Shown here: positions 55,910-64,000 of the stretch, one piece after another
How the letters are laid out: each line of letters begins with the position of its first letter
Numbering within the stretch: position 1 is the stretch's first letter
Assembly: GCA_017590115.1 (NCBI GenBank)
Contig: JAGGNK010007449.1
Coordinates: 65,068 to 129,067, forward strand
Direction: 5' to 3'
Source of the DNA: Montifringilla adamsi
Taxonomy: Eukaryota > Chordata > Aves > Passeriformes > Passeridae
DNA: 64,000 bases
The notes under the pieces: generated by a model
Database searches by the model: none
What the model saw: the letters and a program-made list of their open reading frames with translations, nothing else
Told to the model about the DNA's origin: nothing
Position numbers and translations under genes: made by a program

Positions 55910-56230
55910 CCAGAAGTCCTCCAGGTGTGGATCCAGAGGGATCCAGAGTCCTTCGGGTGATGGAAGTGCCAGGAGCTCTCCAGGCTGGGATCAGGAGGGT
56001 CTGGAATTCTCCAGGTGGGGATCCAGAGGGACCCAGAGCCCTCTAGGTGTTGGAGCTTTCAGGAGTTTTCCAGGTGTGGATCCAGAGGGATCCAGCATCC
56101 CAACGTGTGGATCAGGAGCTTCCAGAAGTTTTCCAGGTCAGGAGGATCCAGAGTCCTCCAGGTGTGGATCAGGAGTTCCTGGAATTCTCCAGGTGTGGAT
56201 CCGGAGGGATCCAGAGTCCTCACATTCCCT
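55910..56230 (+). repeat. TCCAGGTGTGGATCCAGAG array, second block
   Basis: Eight or so copies of the unit found at 53690-53870. Confidence 0.9.
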
Positions 56231-56384
56231 TTGGGAATTGGGTCACTCCCGGAGCTCTCCCGAGCTGCCCTCGGTGCCAGTTCCAGTCGGAATTCCTCCC
56301 GAAAAAAACCGGAGCAGCCTCTGGAACAGCCACAATTTATTCTGAAAATTGGGGAAATTCCTCCTGGAGGGAATCAAATCCCAG

Positions 56385-57070
56385 TGGATTTGGAGGACCT
56401 GGATCCAGGGTGGCCCTGGCAGAGCTGGGAATTCTGGGATTTGATCTCCGAGGGCTTTTCCAACCTCCATCGACTCCGTGATCCCATGAACCACATTCCA
56501 GGAATGGCTCCATGAGGAAATTCCCGGTGCCAGGCTGGGGAATTGCCAAGATCCAACCTCCCTGGGGGTGGGATTGGGAAAATCCCACCGGAATTCCAGA
56601 GGAAAATCCAGGATTTCCAGCCTTTTGTCTCCCCCCCGCCCCATCCTGGGAGGTTTTAAATCCTGAAATTTTTTCCATGAGGGGCCTTGGAAGCAGAGAA
56701 CTTTGACCACTTCCATGAGAATTCCATGATTCCTTGAGGATCCGGGTGGGAATTCCCAGAATCTGGGATACAGACATGGCTGGAAATCCGTGGATATTTC
56801 CAGAATTAAGGGCTGGATTATATTGTTATCCTGAGGGGGTTTTTTAAGGAAAACTGGAATGATGGCTCCAGCTGGGATCCCAGCATTCCCTGGGGAGGTT
56901 TGGATGGGATATTTGGGAATGTTGCTCCATGGAAATGGTTGGGAAGCTTTGGAAGGAGCAGTGGTGGAGTCAAATCCTTGGGAATGTTCAAAAAACCTGG
57001 ATTTGGGAATGTGGGTTTTTCCGGCCTCTGAGGGCTTTTCCAACCTTCACAATTCCATGATTTTCTTTGA
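56385..57070 (+). mobile_element. CR1 3' end fragments, sense
   Basis: 56385-56500 has GGTGGCCCTGGCAGAGCTGG and GAGGGCTTTTCCAACCTCCA. 56925-57070 has AGCAGTGGTGGAGTCAAATC and GGGCTTTTCCAACCTTCACA followed by AATTCCATGATTTT. The bases between them hold no recognised feature. Confidence 0.72.
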
Positions 57071-57984
57071 GAATGAGGAAAAATCCTGCTCTGGGCAGTG
57101 GTGGGAATGGGACAATCCAATCCCAACCATTCCATGATCCCAGTGAACAAAATTCCAGAGTTTTTTGAAGGACATGGACCCCAAAAATCCAGGGTGGGGG
57201 GAAGAAATCCTCTGGGACCAAAAATTCCCCCTCTGGAATTGTGGGAATGAGGGAGCGCTGAAACATTCCCGGATCCTCTCCCTGCTGGAAAGGTCAGGAA
57301 GCAAAAAAAGCAGGAAATGCGGATAATTCCGGCTCCGGAGCGTGGGAGGTTGATAAAAAGGATCCGAGGAAATATCAAAGGCCGGGATTTGGGATCATTG
57401 GGAATTTGGGAGCATCGGGAGCTGGAGGGGGGAAAAAAAAAAACAAAAAGAGAGAGAAGAGGCTGATCCAGCTCCATTTTTTTTATGGAAATGCTCAAAA
57501 TTTGGGATATTCTGGTGCGGGGAAAAAAAGCTGGAATGTTCTGCTCCGAGTTGGGGACGAATGCGGAGCTCGGATTTCTCCAGGAGATGTCTCGGAACAC
57601 AAAGTTTCCCAGTAACCAAGGAGAGAGGAATTCCTAAAAATACCCATTCCCAAATTACCGGGCTGGGAGAGCGGATCCCGGAGATCTGCGGGAGGGGGGT
57701 CTGGGAATGCTGCTCAGCCCTGGAATTCCGGAGGCTCGGGATGAGCGTTGGGCTCTCCCAGTTTTCCAGAGGGGGGGAATTGAGGGAAATCAAGGCAGGG
57801 ATGAACTGGGAGCACAGGGAATTTCAGGATTGAAATCCCAAGGAATTCTGTGGAGGTGGAGGTCAGGCTCAGGTTATCCCGAGGGTTTTGTTGGAATTCT
57901 TTCAAGACTGTGGGATTCAGGTGGAAATAAAGACAATTAGGAGAGGGAGACAATTCCCAGCAATTCCCTGGCTGGATCCGGGTG

Positions 57985-58220
57985 GGAATCAGGATCTGAT
58001 CCCAGGGAAAAAGGACAGGATGAGAGGGAACAGCCTCAAGCTGAGCCAGGAATGGGATATTTGGGAAAAATCCTTCGTGGAAAAGGTTGGGAAGGATTGG
58101 AATGGGCTGAGCGGGGCAGTGGGAATCACCATTCCCAAGGGATTTCAAATCCATGGATCAGGGGTGGGAATGGCAGTGCTGGGAATGTTCCCAGTGGGAA
58201 TTCCCAGCCTCTGGGATTCC
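57985..58220 (+). mobile_element. CR1 fragment, sense
   Basis: AGGGAACAGCCTCAAGCTGA, AAGGATTGGAATGGGCTGAG and GGGGTGGGAATGGCAGTGCT. Confidence 0.78.
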
Positions 58221-58594
58221 TGGATTCCAGGATTTCATTCCCAACCTGGAAAATGCTGACGGGAGAACCTCGGGAATTTCCCATTCCAGCGAACCCTGCC
58301 TGGCAGGGAATGGAGGTTCCAGGCTTGGGAATTCCGTCGGGAAAAGGGAATTCTCCCATAAATTTCTGGATTTCTCCCAGATTTTTTTGATTGGATGTGG
58401 CAGATCCTGGAAGGACGAAATTCCTGAGCTCCCGGAAATTCCCACGTGGATCCCGGATGGCAGATGGATCCAGCAGGATTGGGATGGGAGCTGGGAATGA
58501 TTCAGGAAGTGGGAAAAGGCGTGAGGATCCAGGAATTCCTGGCTCTGGAATGTGGTTGTGGAATTCCAGCAGTTTGGAAGGAGCTGGGTGTACA

Positions 58595-58815
58595 TGGAGA
58601 GAATTCCCTGGAAAACCATTCCATGGATTCCAGTAAATCCCATGGGAACTTGCCCATGGAATGGGGTGGACTTGGGGAGGGGGGAAAGGTCCAAGCCAGG
58701 ATCCTCGGGAGGATTTTGGCATCTGGAGAATCCTGGATAATCCCGGATAATCCCAAATTCTGTGGAATGGCAATCCCTGGATTTCTGCTCTTTGCTCTTG
58801 GTGAAGGTTCATCCT
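58595..58815 (+). repeat. Palindrome arm, left
   Basis: AATTCCCTGGAAAACCATTC, TGCCCATGGAATGGGGTGGA and TCTGCTCTTTGCTCTTGGTG pair with 59179 down to 58960. Confidence 0.92.
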
Positions 58816-58959
58816 TTGGATTCCCAGGAATCATTGTGTGGGATCGTTGGCAGATCCGACGTTTCCCAGAGCAAAGGAGCCGGAATGGGCTCAGGGCCGT
58901 TCCTCGGGATGGATCCATGGGATAAACACGGAGCGTTGGGAAGAACTCCAGGAATCTTG

Positions 58960-59179
58960 GGATGAACCTTCACCAAGAGCAAAGAGCAGAAATCCAGGGA
59001 TTGCCATTCCACAGAATTTGGGATTATCCGGGATTATCCGGGATTATCCAGATTCCAAAACCCTCCCGAGGATCCCATCTTGGATCTTTCCCCCCTCCCC
59101 AAGTCCACCCCATTCCATGGGCAAGTTCCCATGGGATTTACTGGACTCCATGGAACGGTTTTCCAGGGAATTCTCTCCA
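58960..59179 (-). repeat. Palindrome arm, right
   Basis: Reverse complement of 58595-58815, separated by a 144-base spacer. It carries one extra GGATTATCC unit relative to the left arm. Confidence 0.92.
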
Positions 59180-59436
59180 TTCCGAACATTCGATGACCGG
59201 ACGCTCCAAAAAACCCAGGAAAACCCCATTTTTTGGGGAATCTCCCAGCAGGAATTGGCAATTCCCATCTCCTCCTCGCCGCCACTGGGCGGTGACTCCC
59301 AACTGCCTCAAAAAGACGGGAAAGGCCAGGGGGAAAATCCCAGGAAAAACGGGATTTTTGCGGACTACTTCAGGTTTTTTTTTTTTTCCCCACTGGGAAT
59401 TCTGATCCATGTTTATTTTTTTTTTTGGGAATGCAG

Positions 59437-59572
59437 GTGAACGGAGTGAACGTGGTGAAGGTGGGGCACAAGCAGGTGGTGGCGCTGATCCGGCAGGGCG
59501 GGAATCACCTCCTGATGAAAGTCGTGTCCGTCAGCCGCAAGCCCGACTCCGAGGAGGGATCCCGCAAAAAGG
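59437..59572 (+). CDS. SHANK3: SHANK3 exon K (end of PDZ)
   Basis: This 136-base exon, phase 0 to 1, encodes V then NGVNVVKVGHKQVVALIRQ, GGNHLLMKVVSVSRKPDSEE and GSRKK plus one base. The His of VGHKQ is the alphaB1 residue that makes this a class I PDZ (S/T-x-hydrophobic ligands). The sequence matches SHANK3 NGVNVVKVGHKQVVALIRQGGN.L.MKVVSV.RKP; SHANK1 reads NGQNVVKVGHRQVVNMIRQ. The acceptor is GGGAATGCAG at 59436; the T-run sits a little upstream, and the last ten bases are purine rich, which is weaker than at the other exons. The donor is AAGG|GTGAGT at 59573. A 220-bp-arm inverted repeat ends 257 bases before the exon. The next exon lies beyond the window. Confidence 0.96.
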
Positions 59573-59689
59573 GTGAGTCGCAATTCCCGGGAATTCCGCG
59601 ATTCCGGGGGCTCGGGATGGGCCGGAGCGGCCCCAGTGAGGAGAGGGAGGGGCAGGGGTGGAAAATTCCAGGGTGGGAAGGTTGGGACG

Positions 59690-61415
59690 TGCCGGTTTTT
59701 GGGATGCGCTGATTTTTGGGATGTGGCTGGTTTTGGGAGGCGCCAGTTTCAGGATGCGCCAATTTTTTGGGATGTGGCTGGTTTTGGGATGTGCCAGTTT
59801 TTGGGATGCAATGATTTTTGGGATGTGTCCCTTTTTTAGGATGTGCCAGTTTTTGGGATGTGTTGATTTTTGGGATGCGCCGGTTTTTGAGATGCGCCAA
59901 TTTCAGGATGTGCTGGTTTTTGGGATGAGCCAATTTTTGGGATGCACCAACTTTGGGATGTGCCAATTTTTGGGATGTGTTGATGTCGGGATGCAATGAT
60001 TTTTTGGGATGCGTCCATTTTTTGGAATGCTCCAGTTTTTGGGATGTGCTGATTTTTGGGATACGTCGGGTTTTGGGGTGCACTGATTTCAGGATGTGCT
60101 GATTTTTGGGATGTGTTGATGTTTGGGATGTGCTGGTTTTTGGGATGCAGCAATTTTTGGGATGTGTTGATGTTTGGGATGTGCTGGTTTTTGGGATGCA
60201 GCAATTTTTGGGATGTGTTGATGTTTGGGATGTGCCAGTTTTTGGGATGTGCCAGTTTTTGGGATGCGTCAGCTTCAGGATGCACTGATTTTTGGGTTGT
60301 GTTGGTGTTGGGATGTGTTGGTGTTGGGATGTGCTGATTTTTGGGATGCGATGGTTTTGGGGATGCTTCCATTTCTTTCAGGATGAGCCATTGTTTTCAG
60401 GATGCACCAGTTTTTGGGATACACTGGTTTTTGGGATTCGTCAGTTTCAGGATGCACCGATTTTTTGAATGTGTTGATGTTGGGATGTGTTGATTTTTGG
60501 GATATGTCCATTTTTTAGGATGTGTCGGTTTTTGGGATGTGCCAGTTTCAGGGTGCACCAATTTTTGGGAAGTGTTGATGTTTGGCATGTGCCGGTTTTT
60601 GGGATATGCTGGTTTTCGGGATGCGCCGGCTTTTGGGATGTTTCCATTTTTGGGATGCGCCACTTTCAGGATGTGTAGATTTTTGGGATGTGCTGGTTTA
60701 TGGGATGTGCCCATTTTTGGGATGCACCGGTTCTGGATGCGCTGATTTTGGGATGTGCCCATTTTTGAATGTGAAGATTTTTGGGATGTGCCCATTTTGG
60801 GATGTGCAATGTTTTGGGATGCTTTGATTTTTGGCATGTACTGATTTCTGGGATGTTCCTGTTTTGGGATATTCCGACTTCTGGGATGTGAAGATTTTTT
60901 GGGATACATCCATTTTTTGGGATGAGCTGATTTTTGGGATGTTTTGATTTATCGGGATGTGTTTATTTTGGGATGTGCCCATTTGGGGATATGAAGATTT
61001 TTGGGATGCATTGATTTTTTGGGATGCGTTGATTTTTGGGATGTGCTTGGTTTTGGGACAGATTGAGTTTAGAATGCGAAAATTTTTGGGATTTGCTGAT
61101 TTTAGGATGTGCTGATTTTTTGGTAAGCTTTGATTTTTGGGATGCATAATTTTTTGGGATGCCCCCATTTTGGGATTTGCCCACATTGGGATGTGCCCAT
61201 TTTTGGGATGCATCATTTTTTGGGATATGCTAATTTTTGGGATGTGCTGTTTTTTGGGATGTGCTGATTTCTGGAATGCACTGGTTTTTGGGACGCATTA
61301 ATGTTTGGGATCCCAAGATTTTTGGATTGTTCCCACTTTTGGGATGCGCCCCTTTTTTGGGACTTGTTGATCTTTGGGACGTGCCACTTTCTGGGATGCG
61401 CTGATTTGTGGGAAT
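59690..61415 (+). repeat. TTTTTGGGATGTGCTGA array, 1.7 kb
   Basis: About 95-100 copies of the 17-18 base unit GATGTGCTGATTTTTGGG, varying mainly at the two bases after GATG and the four before the T-run. The unit count is an estimate. Confidence 0.95.
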
Positions 61416-61454
61416 GTGGGAGGTGGGCAGGGAAGATCCGAAAGGTCCCAACCA

Positions 61455-61740
61455 TGTCTGTGGAGCTGTGGTGTTTTTTGGGAATTCCTTGGATTCCCAG
61501 GGTCTGGAATCCCTGGAATTGTGGGGGTTTTTGGGAATTGCTTGGGTTCCCAGGGTCTGGAATTCCTGGAGCTGTGATGGTTTTTTGGAATTGCTTGGAT
61601 TCCCAAGGTCTGGAATCCCTGGAGTTGTGGGGTTTTTTGGGAATTGCTTGGATTCCCAAGGTCTGGAATTCCTGGAGTTGTGGTGTTTTTGGGGAATGGC
61701 TTGAATTCCCAAGATCAAGAATTTTTGGAATTGTGGCAAA
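61455..61740 (+). repeat. About 60-bp array, GGTCTGGAATTCCTGGAGTT
   Basis: Five units of TTGGATTCCCAAGGTCTGGA, ATTCCTGGAGTTGTGG and TTTTTTGGGAATTGC. Confidence 0.92.
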
Positions 61741-62215
61741 CAAGGAATAAGTGTTTTGAGAGCTCCTGGATGTGGGAAGGGAGGAATGGGCTGGGAATTC
61801 AGGGAGGAATTTGGGGAGTCCTGGGATGGGTTTTGGGAATGACTTTTGATTCCCATGATCCAGAATTCCTGGATTCCCATCAGCTGCTCCAGGCTCTGGC
61901 TCCATCTGGGAATTATTGGGATGGGAAACAACCCTGGGAATTTCTAGGAGTGTGGGGGGGCAGGATGGTGATCCCAAAGGAAGACCGGGAATTCCGGGAT
62001 GGAGCCAGGGAGCTGCTGTGGGAATTCCTGGGTGTGGATGGTCCTGGGGGATCCCAGAATGTTCTGGGATTTCATTCCATGGGTTCTGGATTCTGGGAGC
62101 AGATCCAAGAGCTCGGGAAGGGCAGGGATTTGTCCGGAGGGACGGGAACATCTGGAAGCACAGGAAGGAGCCAAGAGGGGTTTGAAGGGATTGGGACTGG
62201 AATTCCAGGGAATGG
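61741..62215. other. Intron after exon K, no recognised feature
   Basis: No exon or array was seen; the sequence is ordinary intron between two minisatellites. Confidence 0.45.
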
Positions 62216-63680
62216 GAGCAGAGGGGTGGGAAAAGGGGGTGGAATTATGGGAATGGGAAAACTGGATGGAATTCTGGGGATGAGAAAAGGGGAATGGGAA
62301 AAGGAGATGGAATTATGGGGATTGGGAGCAGGGGATGGAATTGTGGAGATGGGAAGAGGAGGATGGGAGCAGGGGCTGGAATCAGGGGGATGGGAGTTTG
62401 GGAAGCAGGATTAGGATGGGATGGAGGGACAGGAGCAGGAAGATGGAAGCAGGAATGGAAACAGGAGATGGAAGTGGAGGGACAGGAGCAGAGGGATGGG
62501 AGCAGGGAATGGGAGCGGGGGGCAGGAATGGGGATGGAAAGGGGACAGGAGGGAGAGGAGCAGGAAGATGGAAACGGGATGGAAGTGGAGGGGCAGGAGA
62601 GGGGATGGGAGCAGGGAATGGCAGCACAGGGATGGAGAGGGAATGGAAAACAGGATGGAAATGCAGGGAATGGAAAACAGGGGATGGAAACACAGGGATG
62701 GGAGCAGAGAGATGAGAACAGGGGATGGAAGTGGAGGGATGAAAAGTGGGAACAGGGAATGGGGAGCAGGGAATGGGAGCATGAGGATGGAAACGAGGGG
62801 ACAGGAGCAGGGATGGGAGCTGGAATGGGAGCAGGGATGGGAGCAGGGAATGAAAACGGGAAAGGAGCGGGGGACGGAAGTGGAGGGACAGGAGCAGGAC
62901 AGGAGAGACAGGAATGGCAGCAGGAATGGCAGCAGGAATGGAAGCAGAGGATGGAAACAGGGATGGGAGCAGGAACAGGAGAGACAGGAACAGGAATGGG
63001 AGCAGGGATGGAAGTAGAGGGATGGGAGCAGTTATGGGAGCAGGGAATGAAAATGGTGGGGCGGGAGCAGGGGATGGAAACTGGGATGGAAGTGGACGGA
63101 CAGGAGCAGGAATGGAAGCAGGGAATGGAAACACGGGACGGGAGAGAGGAGCAGGAATGGAAGCTGGGGTGGGAGCAGAGGGATTGGAGCAGGGGATGGA
63201 AACGGGATTGGAGCAGGAGTTGGAAACAGGGATGGGAGCAGGGGGATTGGAGTAGGGAATGGAATCAGGGATGGAATCAGGGAGTGAAATCAGGGGGATG
63301 GGAGCAGGGGGATTGGAGTAGGGAATGGAATCAGGAGGGTGGGAGCAGGATGGGAGCAGGGTTTAGAGTAGAGGATGGAATCAGGGATGGAATCAGGGAT
63401 GGAATCAGGGGGATGGGAGCAGGGAATGGGAGCAGGGATGGGACCAGGGTTTACAGTAGAGAATGGAATTGGAGTGGAATCAGGGATGGAATCGGAGAAT
63501 GGGAGTAGGGGATGGGAGCAGGGAGTGGAATCAGGGGGATGGGAGCAGGATGGGAGCAGGGTTTAGAGTAGAGAATGGAATCAGGGAGTGGAATCGGGGG
63601 GATTGGAGTAGCGAATGGAGTCAGGGGGATGGGAGCAGGGCTGGAGCAGGGGGATGGGAGCAGGGAATGAGGGGGGCCGG
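62216..63680 (+). repeat. 1.45-kb purine-rich array, GGGATGGGAGCAGGGAATGG
   Basis: Words GGATGGAA, GGGAGCAGG, GGAATGGAAACAGG and GGGGGATTGGAGTAGG repeat throughout. Almost no C apart from GCAGG. Confidence 0.94.
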
Positions 63681-64000
63681 GATCGGGGCCGCTCCCAGCG
63701 CAGCACGCGGGGCTCGGGGGAGGGAAGGGAGGGAAGAGGGAAGGGAGGGAAGGAGGGAGCGCTGCTGGCACGAGGAGCGCCAATTATCCTGTCACGGCAC
63801 AAAGGCACGAGCCGTGGGAACGGCTGGCAGCCTCGGGAATTCAGCCGGGAATTCAGCCGGGAATAATCCTCGGGAACTGAGCCGGGAATCAGCGCTGGGA
63901 GCCCCGGCGGGGCCGCTCGGGCCGCTCCTGCCGCTGCAGCCCGGGGTGAGCCGCTGCCCCTCGGCGCTTCCCGGTGCTTCCCTCCTCCCGATCCTCCGCA
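63681..64000. promoter_or_regulatory. GC-rich, CpG-containing block at window end
   Basis: CpG-rich words (GGGGCCGCTC, GCGCAGCACGCGGGGCTCGG, CGGCGGGGCCGCTCGGGCC) and a good donor-like CCGGG|GTGAGC at 63946. Mammalian SHANK3 has several intragenic promoters, so an alternative first exon is possible but unproven. Confidence 0.3.

Noticed and set aside
1..59572. Assignment to SHANK1 or SHANK2
   Set aside because: Diagnostic PDZ and SH3-linker residues (VDVEGVAW, NGVNVVKVGHKQVVAL, EDRTKRLFRHYTVGSYDN) follow SHANK3. A final call still rests on alignment, since my comparison is from memory.
59690..61415. CRISPR-like regular repeat
   Set aside because: Units are contiguous 17-18 bp without unique spacers, and the context is a vertebrate intron.
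59690..61415. Interstitial telomere repeat
   Set aside because: The unit is TTTTTGGGATG plus variable bases, not TTAGGG.
62294..63508. 404-codon Gly/Glu/Trp-rich frame
   Set aside because: Translation of the purine-rich minisatellite.
1..64000. tRNA, rRNA or snRNA genes
   Set aside because: No A/B box pairs, cloverleaf arms or conserved rRNA blocks were seen.

Overview
The window is an internal piece of one large vertebrate gene on the + strand, a SHANK3-type postsynaptic scaffold gene. It is very probably from a bird: the introns are full of CR1 LINE fragments in both orientations, typical of avian genomes and of GC-rich, minisatellite-rich avian chromosomes. A songbird is possible, but nothing here proves it. 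The SHANK3 assignment rests on exon translations: VLQKREHEGFGF, VDVEGVAWRAGLRTGDF and NGVNVVKVGHKQVVALIRQ match SHANK3 as I remember it, and differ from SHANK1 (LLQKKDSEGFGF, NGQNVVKVGHRQVVNMI) and SHANK2.

Eleven exons can be placed, ten of them with splice sites and phases that chain without a break. Exon A (1-115), B (2279-2395), C (3843-3920) and D (5251-5317) encode the later ankyrin repeats. Exon E (11863-12202) is the Ser/Arg-rich linker. Exon F (about 18941-19191, 5' edge uncertain) and G (33374-33487) carry the SH3 domain. Exons H (37207-37282), I (45415-45497), J (53501-53625) and K (59437-59572) carry the SH3-PDZ linker and the PDZ domain. By order and domain content these match mammalian SHANK3 exons 6-16. 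The N-terminal SPN region and first ankyrin exons lie upstream. The proline-rich region, Homer and cortactin sites and SAM domain lie downstream. No second gene, tRNA, rRNA or CRISPR array is seen.

The other 97 per cent is intron, and much of it is tandem repeat: at least 25 distinct arrays with units from about 8 to 200 bp. Most long open frames on both strands are translations of these arrays.

The main observation is that several arrays grow from, or contain, exon-intron junctions. The 115-bp array after exon A repeats the last 20 or so coding bases plus the splice donor about nine more times. The array before exon E repeats its splice acceptor and the first exon bases three times. The array after exon G restarts at a copy of the donor. 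Arrays also begin at or close to the donors of exons B, E and F. In addition, long inverted repeats surround or neighbour the PDZ exons: about 300-bp arms 51688-51986 and 54752-55051 enclose exon J, and a 220-bp-arm palindrome at 58595-59179 lies just before exon K. A third pair (28130-28860 and 31545-32292) lies in the F-G intron. Two minisatellites appear to derive from CR1 3' ends. Candidate regulatory motifs include a palindromic RFX X-box at 10131 and a perfect CRE at 27039.

All repeat boundaries were read by eye and are approximate. Exon boundaries, except the start of exon F, are exact to the base under the GT-AG rule and codon phase.
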